DNA of 14,087 bases from JBBRLA01 sp038231615 (GTDB lineage Bacteria; Myxococcota_A; Polyangia; Palsa-1104; JAEUJZ01). Positions 1 to 5,584 of this stretch are shown here, piece after piece. Under the pieces are notes generated by a model. The model did not search any database, had not been told where the DNA came from, and saw nothing but the letters and a program-made list of their open reading frames with translations. The translations under genes and the position numbers were made by a program. The stretch is from positions 1 through 14,087 of the forward strand of contig JBBRLA010000154.1 in assembly GCA_038231615.1 (NCBI GenBank). Direction: 5' to 3'. Within the stretch, counting starts at the first letter, position 1; each line of letters opens with the position of its first letter.

Positions 1-8
1 CCGCGGAT

Positions 9-90
9 CTTGCCGATCAGCCTGCGGAGTGGGGCGACCCGCCTGCGGAGTTTGCCGATCAGGCTGCGGAATTCGCCGACCCGCCCTGAG
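9..90. repeat. 21-bp tandem repeat, about four imperfect units
   Basis: Units at 9-29, 30-50, 51-71 and 72-90 (partial) share the pattern TTGCCGATCA/GGGCGACCC followed by CCTGCGGAG, alternating two sub-types. The period of 21 is a multiple of three, so it would encode a seven-residue repeat. The minus-strand frame reads RVGEFRSLIGKLRRRVAPL and onward, with leucines and arginines in heptad phase, and stays open to the window edge from an ATG at 125. No ribosome binding site is visible for that ATG. It is either the start of a small heptad-repeat protein running off the window or a non-coding minisatellite. Confidence 0.6.
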
Positions 91-226
91 CCGCGCGGTG
101 GTGGAGCGGGGCGAAGTGGGTGCATGGAGGACAATCAGGACAGGGCCAGCCGCGATGGCGGTCAGCGGCACCTCGGGAGGGGTGTGCCCGAATGAGGGCT
201 TACAGGCGAGATTATGTAATTGCCAA

Positions 227-252
227 GGTAAACCCCCGGCTTTGCCGGGGGA
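227..252. repeat. REP-like palindrome, copy 1
   Basis: CCCCCGGC (233-240), loop TTT, GCCGGGGG (244-251): an 8-bp perfect GC stem with a 3-nt loop, preceded by GGTAAA. The same 20-odd bases recur in the same orientation 140 bp downstream. The form (short GC stem, tiny loop, intergenic, multicopy) matches repetitive extragenic palindromes. Confidence 0.65.
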
Positions 253-343
253 CTCCCAAAGTTTGACAGCTCCGTCGTTCCACTACCGTCTGATCTGAGA
301 CGAGTCTGAATCCTGAATCCGAGTTCCGGTCCCGTCGCGAAAA

Positions 344-360
344 GGCCCCTTTGAGGGGCC
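344..360 (-). terminator. possible Rho-independent terminator (minus strand)
   Basis: GGCCCCT (344-350), TTG loop, AGGGGCC (354-360) form a perfect 7-bp stem. Read on the minus strand the hairpin is followed by four Ts (343-340). The U tract is short and no minus-strand gene lies immediately upstream, so it could equally be another member of the surrounding hairpin cluster. Confidence 0.35.
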
Positions 361-366
361 AGCGAT

Positions 367-393
367 GGTAAAGCCCCCGGCTTTGCCGGGGGA
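367..393. repeat. REP-like palindrome, copy 2
   Basis: GGTAAAG followed by CCCCCGGC (374-381), TTT, GCCGGGGG (385-392). It is identical to copy 1 apart from one extra G before the stem, and lies in the same orientation. The two copies bracket the hairpin at 344-360, giving a BIME-like cluster. Confidence 0.65.
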
Positions 394-687
394 TACTTAC
401 TTTCCATTCACATCGAACGGCATGAGAGAGGTGGGGAGTTATGGCGAGTGGCGATCGGTGCCGGCCTTCGCTGCCCTTGGCAGGGCAAAACCCCCGTTAG
501 TTTTTCCTACCCGCTGTCGATCATCCCGAGCTGACGCGGGCGGCCTCGGCGGCAATGACTCTCTGGATCCCCCCAAGCCGCGGTAGCAGATCAATTCGAA
601 TCGGTCCTTGCGCGCGCGGTCATATGTTCTACGATCAAGATCGCAGGGTTCGTTTGCTCGATGCCCTGACATGGAAGCGAGGTGCCG

Positions 688-1689
688 ATGCGAATCTGTT
701 CAAGGAGACCCCCGGCGATCATGGCCGCCTCGATCTGGGTCGCCGTAGGCGGCACGAGCTGCCAGATCACCAGCTCGAACTCCACCGGCATCGTTGGCAC
801 GGCGGATCTGGCGCCCATCGGGCCGCTGGGAGGGGCGGACTTGGCGATGCCCGCCCCCGACCTGGGTGGGGCCCCGATGCCGCCGCCTTCGCCCACGGAT
901 TGTCCCGAGGGCTATGCTCGGGACCTGAGTGCAATGGGCATCATCCTGTGCAAACGCGGCAACGATGAGGTGGTTCGCGTTGGGAAGGGCCGGGTCGCCT
1001 TCTGGATCGATCGCTACGAGGCCAGCGTCTGGGACCATGCCGACGGTACCGGGAAGGAGTACGGGGTCGCCTCTGAAATGTTCCCCGGGGTGTCGCGCAC
1101 CGGACAGGTGACCACGCCGCTCTTCGCCTTGAGCAAGGCGGCCACCCCGCCGAGCCGGCTTTTGTCCTGGTTCCAGGCGTTCCAGTTCTGTGAGGCCAGC
1201 GGCAAGCGCCTGCCCACCAGGCGAGAGGCGCTGGCTGCGGCCCGTGGCACCCCCGCGCCGCTCACCGCGAGCGACGGGACGGGCGGGGTCTGCAAGACCC
1301 AGGGGACGGACATCGCAGGCGCTCGCGTCACCGGCCAGGGCACCCACTGCGTCAGCGACTGGGGGGCCCAGGACCTGGTCGGCAACCTGGGCGAGTGGAC
1401 CGACGAGTGGTACGCCGGGACCGGCGCTTACGATCAGGGCTGGCAGCACACCGATCCGGCCCCGGTGCTGGATTCCTATTTCCAGAAGAACGTGCAAAGC
1501 GTGACGCCCGGGCAGGCCAGCCCGACGCCCACCGCGACCTCGGAGGGCATGTTGCAAGGCGGCCTGGCCGCGGCGGCCGTGCGTGGGGGCAGCTACAACG
1601 ACGGCGCCGTTGGTGTCGGTGCGTTGGATCTCTACAATGCCCCGACGAACTACTTCTTCAGGATCGGCTTCCGCTGCGTCATCCCCTGA
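688..1689 (+). CDS. SUMF1/FGE-fold putative lipoprotein
   Basis: 333 residues from the ATG at 688, preceded by a purine-rich GAAGCGAGG; a GTG at 682 is the alternative. The N-terminus has a basic stretch (MRICSRRP), a hydrophobic core and a cysteine at residue 25 in a weak lipobox (GTSC), so export and lipidation are plausible but not certain. A Pro/Asp/Leu-rich linker (about 40-80) leads to a formylglycine-generating-enzyme-like domain, recognised by WIDRYEASVW, RLPTRREALAAARGT, GNLGEWTDEW, RGGSYNDG and the terminal RIGFRCVIP. The paired cysteines that aerobic FGE uses near the C-terminus are not present in the usual place (GVGALDLYNAP instead), so sulfatase maturation is unlikely. The C-type-lectin-like fold probably serves binding or an unknown outer-surface role. 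It converges with the PIN toxin gene, with 16 bp between the stop codons. Confidence 0.8.
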   Translation: MRICSRRPPAIMAASIWVAVGGTSCQITSSNSTGIVGTADLAPIGPLGGADLAMPAPDLGGAPMPPPSPTDCPEGYARDLSAMGIILCKRGNDEVVRVGKGRVAFWIDRYEASVWDHADGTGKEYGVASEMFPGVSRTGQVTTPLFALSKAATPPSRLLSWFQAFQFCEASGKRLPTRREALAAARGTPAPLTASDGTGGVCKTQGTDIAGARVTGQGTHCVSDWGAQDLVGNLGEWTDEWYAGTGAYDQGWQHTDPAPVLDSYFQKNVQSVTPGQASPTPTATSEGMLQGGLAAAAVRGGSYNDGAVGVGALDLYNAPTNYFFRIGFRCVIP

Positions 1690-1705
1690 GGATCGTCGGC
1701 CCGCG

Positions 1706-2230
1706 TCACGGCGATGATTCTAGCACGATAGACACCGGATAACCGCCAAGACTGCCGCGGCTCGACATCGACCGTGCAGAAGATGCCCGATCCAATTCGA
1801 TCTGCAGTACCAGGGTCCGCATTCCACCAAGGCACTCGAACCGCGTGTCATTGGTGACGAAATGTGTGCAACTCGACAGAGCGGCGGTGGCGGCATGAAT
1901 GGCATCGGGCAACTTGAGCGGAGTCGCAGTCCGCAGGCGAGCGGCCTCCCGCAGGATCTCGCGTCGCACGGAAACCACATCAAGGAAGGGGCGGCTCTGG
2001 ATTGCACATTCATAGTCGCTCGCCAACCCCCGGTTACCCTCTCGGAGGGGTTTCACCAGGACCTCAGCAAGCGTCAGTTCGCTTGTCACCGCGGTCAGGT
2101 CACCGTGGTCGATGGCCGCGAGCAACTCCCCCAACAGCGGCGCGTAGGGGATTACGCGCTCAATGGCATAGACAAAGATGTTGGTATCCAAATAGGCGCG
2201 GTTACCACGAAGTTCACTCAGCGGTCCCAA
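1706..2230 (-). CDS. PIN-domain ribonuclease toxin, VapC-like
   Basis: 174 residues. The acidic PIN residues are all visible: D15 in YLDTNIF, E56 in LTLAEVLVK, D109 in LPDAIHAATA and D128 in VTNDTRF. Together these coordinate divalent metal in this RNase fold, so an active endoribonuclease is expected. The start overlaps the end of the upstream antitoxin gene by 13 bp, the usual translational coupling of TA pairs. The domain ends around LGGMRTLVLQIELD (about 134-147). The last 27 residues (RASSARSMSSRG and onward) look like read-through beyond the normal VapC end and suggest a shifted stop. The RNA target cannot be told from sequence. Confidence 0.85.
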   Translation of the reverse strand: MGPLSELRGNRAYLDTNIFVYAIERVIPYAPLLGELLAAIDHGDLTAVTSELTLAEVLVKPLREGNRGLASDYECAIQSRPFLDVVSVRREILREAARLRTATPLKLPDAIHAATAALSSCTHFVTNDTRFECLGGMRTLVLQIELDRASSARSMSSRGSLGGYPVSIVLESSP

Positions 2231-2442
2231 CTGTCACGCTCCGAACGAAGGGCGGCATCGACTTCGTCGGCAGTCTTGAAGGATGCCGGGCTTCGCCCGG
2301 CCAGAGAGGCCAGGGGAGGGACAGCCGATGCGACGGAGCACTTGCCCCGGAAGGCGAGGAACTCCACGAAGTCCAGAACCTCCTGCCGCTGCTCTACCGG
2401 CAGCGCAGACACTTTTTCAGTAATCAACTGCTCCAGGCTCAT
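2218..2442 (-). CDS. antitoxin of the PIN pair (DUF2281-like)
   Basis: 74 residues from the ATG at 2442. A longer frame begins at 2502, but residues 1-20 of that frame have no family look, and MSLEQLITEKVSALP is a typical antitoxin N-terminus. EQRQEVLDFVEFLAFR is the hallmark helix of DUF2281-like antitoxins that accompany PIN toxins. The C-terminal half (ASFKTADEVDAALRSERDSW) would wrap the toxin and block its active site. Pairing with the downstream overlapping toxin is clear from gene order. The coding sequence carries a GC hairpin at 2285-2301 that encodes part of the linker between the two halves (AGRSP). Confidence 0.75.
   Translation of the reverse strand: MSLEQLITEKVSALPVEQRQEVLDFVEFLAFRGKCSVASAVPPLASLAGRSPASFKTADEVDAALRSERDSWDR
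2285..2301. repeat. REP-like hairpin inside the antitoxin gene
   Basis: GCCGGGC, TTC, GCCCGGC: a perfect 7-bp stem with a 3-nt loop, the same architecture as the intergenic hairpins at 233-251 and 374-392 though not the same sequence. It falls in frame in the linker between the two antitoxin halves, where an insertion would be tolerated. Confidence 0.5.
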
Positions 2443-2544
2443 GATGGAATGGCTCTCTTCCAGTACATCTACTTCAAATCCTAGCCTAACCATCTCCAGC
2501 AATCCAGAGAAGAGACGCGGTATGGTAGGGCCTCGATGAGCACC

Positions 2545-2742
2545 TCACTCCGTAAAAAGTTGGCGCAGTACCTGGTCGATCGCCAAGTAGTGTCGCGCTT
2601 CCGCGAGTAGCGCATCCAACTCCGCAATATCATCTATCAGCCGGCGGCTGTCTGGGGCCTCGAACAGTCTGCCCGTTGGACCCGGGTAACGATATCGGGT
2701 ACCCGCGAGCGGCACTCCCCATCTCGCTTCCCTGATCACCAC
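2545..2742 (-). pseudogene. unidentified C-terminal stump (65 codons)
   Basis: The frame opens with GTG at 2742 directly after an in-frame stop and has no ribosome binding site. The piece GTRYRYPGPTGRLFEAPDS followed by an acidic helical segment (IDDIAELDALLAEARHYL) looks like the C-terminus of a small helical protein. The RYPG motif followed by a helix recalls the end of HEPN-domain proteins, but that is only a suggestion. It lies between the antitoxin gene and the transposase remnant, and its 5' end coincides with the end of that remnant, so it was probably truncated by the same rearrangement. Confidence 0.35.
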
Positions 2743-2982
2743 TCATTGCGTCCGTAACAAAGGAAACAAAATCTCCACTGCGATTGGACCGGATGCCGAG
2801 ACGGCTGCACGGGCGGAGCAAAGGTGGGCTCGCCCCGGTTCTCGCACAACCGGGCGATCTCAATGGGGTCCAGCACCGCCGCCACCAGCTTCATCCTCCC
2901 GCCACACTGTGGGCAGGTGAGCACGTCGATCTCGAAGGTGCGACGCAGCAGCTGGGCCCACAAAAGGCGCCGGGGACGCGGT
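2736..2982 (-). pseudogene. IS91-family transposase, C-terminal fragment
   Basis: The minus-strand frame reads PRPRRLLWAQLLRRTFEID, then VLTCPQCGGRMKLVAAV and DPIEIARLCENRGEPTFAP. This is the characteristic tail of IS91/IS801-type (Y2, HUH) transposases, including the CPxCGG zinc-knuckle-like motif. Only about 80 codons remain; the Y2 catalytic domain is absent. The homology stops abruptly at about 2980, where a PhoH fragment begins on the opposite strand. IS91 elements move by rolling-circle one-ended transposition, which often leaves such truncated ends. Confidence 0.75.
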
Positions 2983-3135
2983 CCCTACCAGATCGACAAC
3001 CCCTACGTGGACAGCACCAACAACAGCCTGACCACTGTGGTCGAGCGCTTCAAGGGCGAGGCCCTCGCCGGCCACGTCACCCTGATGAAGGGGGAGCGCT
3101 CGCCGCTGGCCGAGCTGTCGTCCAACCTGCTCTGA
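2980..3135 (+). pseudogene. PhoH-family ATPase (YlaK-like), C-terminal fragment
   Basis: The frame reads PYQIDNPYVDSTNNSL, TTVVERFKGEALAGHVTL and KGERSPLAELSSNLL, then stop. This matches the extreme C-terminus of PhoH/YlaK proteins, in which GDPYQIDNPYLD is the conserved ATPase segment. The Asp of GDP is already replaced (RGPYQ), marking the break. The Walker motifs and any N-terminal PIN domain are missing, so it is non-functional. The natural stop codon is retained. It lies antisense to the last part of the hydrolase gene. Confidence 0.75.
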
Positions 3136-4477
3136 CGCTGGCTAAAAAGCGCAGGATGACCCGCACCGTCCGCTGGTGCAGCGGGCCCGGCGTGACCTCG
3201 AAGGCGTGCCCCCCCAGGGGCACCTCCAGCAAGTGGACCCGCCCCGCCCCGGCCTCGCGCAGCTTGCGGCAAAACGATCGGGACGACTCGATGGGCACCA
3301 GGCTGTCGTTTTCGCCGTGGATCAGCAGCATCGGCGGCGCGTCCTTCGACAGGTGGGAGAGCGGCTGCAACAGGCGAAAAGGCGCCGGATCGTCCCGGTA
3401 GCGCGACTTGAAGAGCACGCGCTCCTGAAAGTGGGCGAACCCGATGAGGCCCGGGTCGGAGAAGGCGCTCTCGAAGTCCGAGACCCCGTAAAAAATGACC
3501 GCGCCGCTGGTGCTGGTGTCTTCGGCCTCGAAGCCCGGCTGGAAGCGCGGATCGTTCGGGGTCAGCGCCACCAGCGAGGCCAGGTGCCCGCCGGCGGAGC
3601 CGCCGATGACCACCAGATCGTCGGTCTGCGCCCCGTACTCCGCGCCGTGGCCCCGCACCCAGGCGACAGCGGCCTTGCAGTCCTCGACAGCGGCGGGCAA
3701 GGGGAAGCGCGGCGCGAAGCGATAGGAGATGGAAAAAACCGCCCAGCCCGCCGCCGCCAGCTCGTAGAGCATGAACTGCGACTGCCTGCGGTTGCCGGCG
3801 ACCCACCCGCCCCCGTGGATGTATATGGCCGTCGGGGCCGGGGCCGGAGTGAAGGTGCCGTTATTGCCGATATCGCCAAGATCGCCAACACCGCCGATAT
3901 CGCCAAGACCAGACGAACGCCGGGGCCGGTACACGTCCAGGCGCAGCTTGACGCCGCTGACGTCGCGGAAGACCACGTTGCGGATGACGTCCACCGCGAG
4001 CATGGCCGGGATGCGATAGGTCAGGCTCGGCCGCCAGGAGATCCGCCCCGCCGGGAGCTGACGCAGCTCCTCCTCGGGGACCCCGTCGATGAAGGGGTGG
4101 TCGTCGTCGAGGACCACCTTCCCGTCGAGGACCGGGCAGGCGTAGTGGACCCGCCACAGGTAGTGCAGGAGCAGCCCCCAGGAGACAAGGTGCAGGAGCA
4201 GCCCCAACTCACCCACCGGCCCGCGCAGCGCCCCGAGAAAGCGGAAAAAAAGCGTCAGCAGGACGCCGAAGCCCATGAACTGAGGCAGGAAGAGCGCCAG
4301 GATCATCGATGGAATGGACGAGATCGCGGCGAAGGTCCGCCCATAGACCCGAGGCGCGACGACCCCGATGGTACAGACGAGCAAGGTCAATCCGAGCCAC
4401 AGGTACACGCCGGAGAGGAAAAGGTGGATCATCACGGTACCTATTTCATAGCACATTGTCGCGGGGCGTCGATTCAC
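3077..4477 (-). CDS. membrane-anchored alpha/beta-hydrolase (HSL/BD-FAE-type esterase)
   Basis: 466 residues from GTG 4477, which has GAGG eight bases upstream; ATG 4432 (MIHLFLSG) is an attractive alternative. Three hydrophobic segments (about 17-40, 55-80 and 90-108) precede the catalytic domain, so the enzyme is probably held in the inner membrane. The hydrolase domain has the oxyanion motif HGGG (221-224), the nucleophile elbow GGSAGG (S294), acid D391 (HGENDSLVP) and base H424 (GGHAF). These are the residues of hormone-sensitive-lipase-like carboxylesterases; the substrate is unknown. A Gly/Asp/Ile/Leu-rich insert at about 188-205 is encoded by a short tandem repeat. The natural C-terminus should lie soon after VILRFLASV; the tail beyond it runs antisense through the PhoH stump, so the original stop was probably lost. 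Confidence 0.8.
   Translation of the reverse strand: MNRRPATMCYEIGTVMIHLFLSGVYLWLGLTLLVCTIGVVAPRVYGRTFAAISSIPSMILALFLPQFMGFGVLLTLFFRFLGALRGPVGELGLLLHLVSWGLLLHYLWRVHYACPVLDGKVVLDDDHPFIDGVPEEELRQLPAGRISWRPSLTYRIPAMLAVDVIRNVVFRDVSGVKLRLDVYRPRRSSGLGDIGGVGDLGDIGNNGTFTPAPAPTAIYIHGGGWVAGNRRQSQFMLYELAAAGWAVFSISYRFAPRFPLPAAVEDCKAAVAWVRGHGAEYGAQTDDLVVIGGSAGGHLASLVALTPNDPRFQPGFEAEDTSTSGAVIFYGVSDFESAFSDPGLIGFAHFQERVLFKSRYRDDPAPFRLLQPLSHLSKDAPPMLLIHGENDSLVPIESSRSFCRKLREAGAGRVHLLEVPLGGHAFEVTPGPLHQRTVRVILRFLASVRAGWTTARPAASAPPSSG
3866..3908. repeat. 27-bp period direct repeat within the esterase gene
   Basis: GCCGATATCGCCAAGA occurs exactly at 3866-3881 and 3893-3908, separated by TCGCCAACACC, itself built of the same 9-bp motif. 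On the coding strand it gives alternating G-D-I-G / G-V-G-D-L residues just before the first core strand of the hydrolase fold. The period is a multiple of three, so copy-number changes would keep the reading frame. Confidence 0.7.
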
Positions 4478-4499
4478 GATCGCAGCCTCACGAAAGATC

Positions 4500-4646
4500 T
4501 ATTTCTCGGCCAGTCGCTCGATGAGCGACTTGACCTCCGGGCAGCGTTTGCAGATTCGTTGGACGTGACGGGCTGCCTGCTCCGCCGGCTGGCCTATGGG
4601 GTCGGCGCGCCGTCCTCGCCGCGGACCCGCAAGGGGGACCGCCGGT
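4500..4646 (-). pseudogene. short unidentified coding remnant downstream of the cas operon
   Basis: Between the stop of the Cas8-like gene and the esterase lies a minus-strand frame of 48 codons without a start, ending RADPIGQPAEQAARHVQ, then RICKRCPEVKSLIERLAEK and a stop. Its helical, charged composition looks like the C-terminus of a real protein, possibly a transposase. I cannot name the family. It sits where adaptation genes often follow the effector genes in type I-G loci, so the deletion that may have removed them could end here. Confidence 0.3.
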
Positions 4647-4660
4647 CAGAGCACCTTTCA

Positions 4661-5584
4661 TCATGAGGTCACCGCTGCCGGGCCGAAGTTGCCGAATCCC
4701 TGACTTGTGCGCCTGATCGACGAGGAACATACGGCAAAGATGCCTCGCATCGCTCGTTCTTCTCGTTCATTCGCAGCCTCGGAAAACCTCATCTGGAGCA
4801 GGGAGCGAAGGGTGTGGAGGGTGACGGGCACGGACCATAGCGGCCAGGTCATCTTCATCTCATCGCCGCGCCCGCTGACAGCGGTGGTGATGATCCGCGT
4901 ACCGCGGGGGAAGCTGGGAAACAAAGGGAGACCTCGGAATGCGAGCCATTCCAGGGGCGCGTCAACGCTTGTCCCTTCGTCAATCGGATTGTTAGCCATC
5001 AGCGCCCAGTTTCGTTCTGCCGCCGGATCCCAACGGAGGTTGGAGCCCGGCCGAGCAGCGTGCCCTTCAAACAGAGAGCACGCTGCCCAATCGGCACTGA
5101 CTGATGCCCGTATGGTCTCCACTGTGCCGAGGAACTGCTGGTTCGCCGCGGTGAAATGAAAAGCCGTAGGCTTGGTGTTCTTCTTGCCATCAACCGCTAC
5201 ATCCGTCCCGAACGAGGCCGCATAGGCCGCGGCATCGTCCTTTCCCTGGCACCAGAGGTGGATGCAGTTAGTGAGGTACTTGGCGAACTCCTCCGGGGGG
5301 GCCTTCAAATCGGCCACGATTTTGGTACCCTTTTTCTCCTGTTTTTCATATTCAAGCCACCAACTCCGGTCTTCTGCTGACAGCGCGGCATCCTCAGCGA
5401 CGGCCGCGGCGATGTTGCCGTCGAAGCCCTCGAAGAATGGACTGAAGGTCCCGTCAGCTAGAAAGCCCACACGGATCGTATTGCTCTGCTGGCTCAGCTG
5501 GCTCAGCACGCGCACCAGGCCCAATGTTCCCATGAACCCCAGCGGATTCGCCCCGCTCATGCCTCGCAGAATCACGCGGCTCAC
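4661..5584 (-). CDS. csb3: short Cas8-like subunit of type I-G (Csb3/GSU0052-type)
   Basis: 307 residues from GTG 5584, which overlaps the cas3 stop in a GTGA junction; ATG 5560 (MSGANPLGF) is the alternative. The N-terminus GANPLGFMGTLGLVRVL fits the hydrophobic NP..F...LGLLR pattern that opens Cas8-type large subunits. PLEWLAFRGLPLFPSFPRG (about two thirds in) resembles the 'GLPLFP' segment of type I-U Csb3/Csx14 proteins. In Cascade such a subunit would bind the PAM-proximal end and help recruit Cas3. It is about half the length of the Csx17-type Cas8g and sits last in the operon. Assignment to the GSU0052 (csb3) branch rests on position, length and these motifs rather than an alignment, so Cas8-like is surer than the exact name. 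Confidence 0.65.
   Translation of the reverse strand: MSRVILRGMSGANPLGFMGTLGLVRVLSQLSQQSNTIRVGFLADGTFSPFFEGFDGNIAAAVAEDAALSAEDRSWWLEYEKQEKKGTKIVADLKAPPEEFAKYLTNCIHLWCQGKDDAAAYAASFGTDVAVDGKKNTKPTAFHFTAANQQFLGTVETIRASVSADWAACSLFEGHAARPGSNLRWDPAAERNWALMANNPIDEGTSVDAPLEWLAFRGLPLFPSFPRGTRIITTAVSGRGDEMKMTWPLWSVPVTLHTLRSLLQMRFSEAANEREERAMRGIFAVCSSSIRRTSQGFGNFGPAAVTS

Larger units (their letters stand above)
91..687. other. gene-poor intergenic stretch with hairpins
   Basis: I see no coding region I would defend here. Open frames in this interval overlap each other on both strands and resemble no family I know. The stretch holds two direct copies of a REP-like hairpin, a terminator-like hairpin between them, and a possible decayed third copy near 484-497 (AAAACCCCCG). 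The last 30 bases carry the ribosome binding region of the downstream SUMF1-type gene. Confidence 0.5.

Noticed and set aside
700..1557. 285-codon minus-strand open frame
   Set aside because: Antisense to the SUMF1-type gene; its arginine- and glycine-rich translation resembles nothing, while the plus strand has conserved motifs throughout.
3176..4666. 496-codon plus-strand open frame
   Set aside because: It is antisense to the esterase, has His/Arg/Gly/Glu-rich low-complexity translation and no family features. It is a GC-rich shadow of a well-supported gene.
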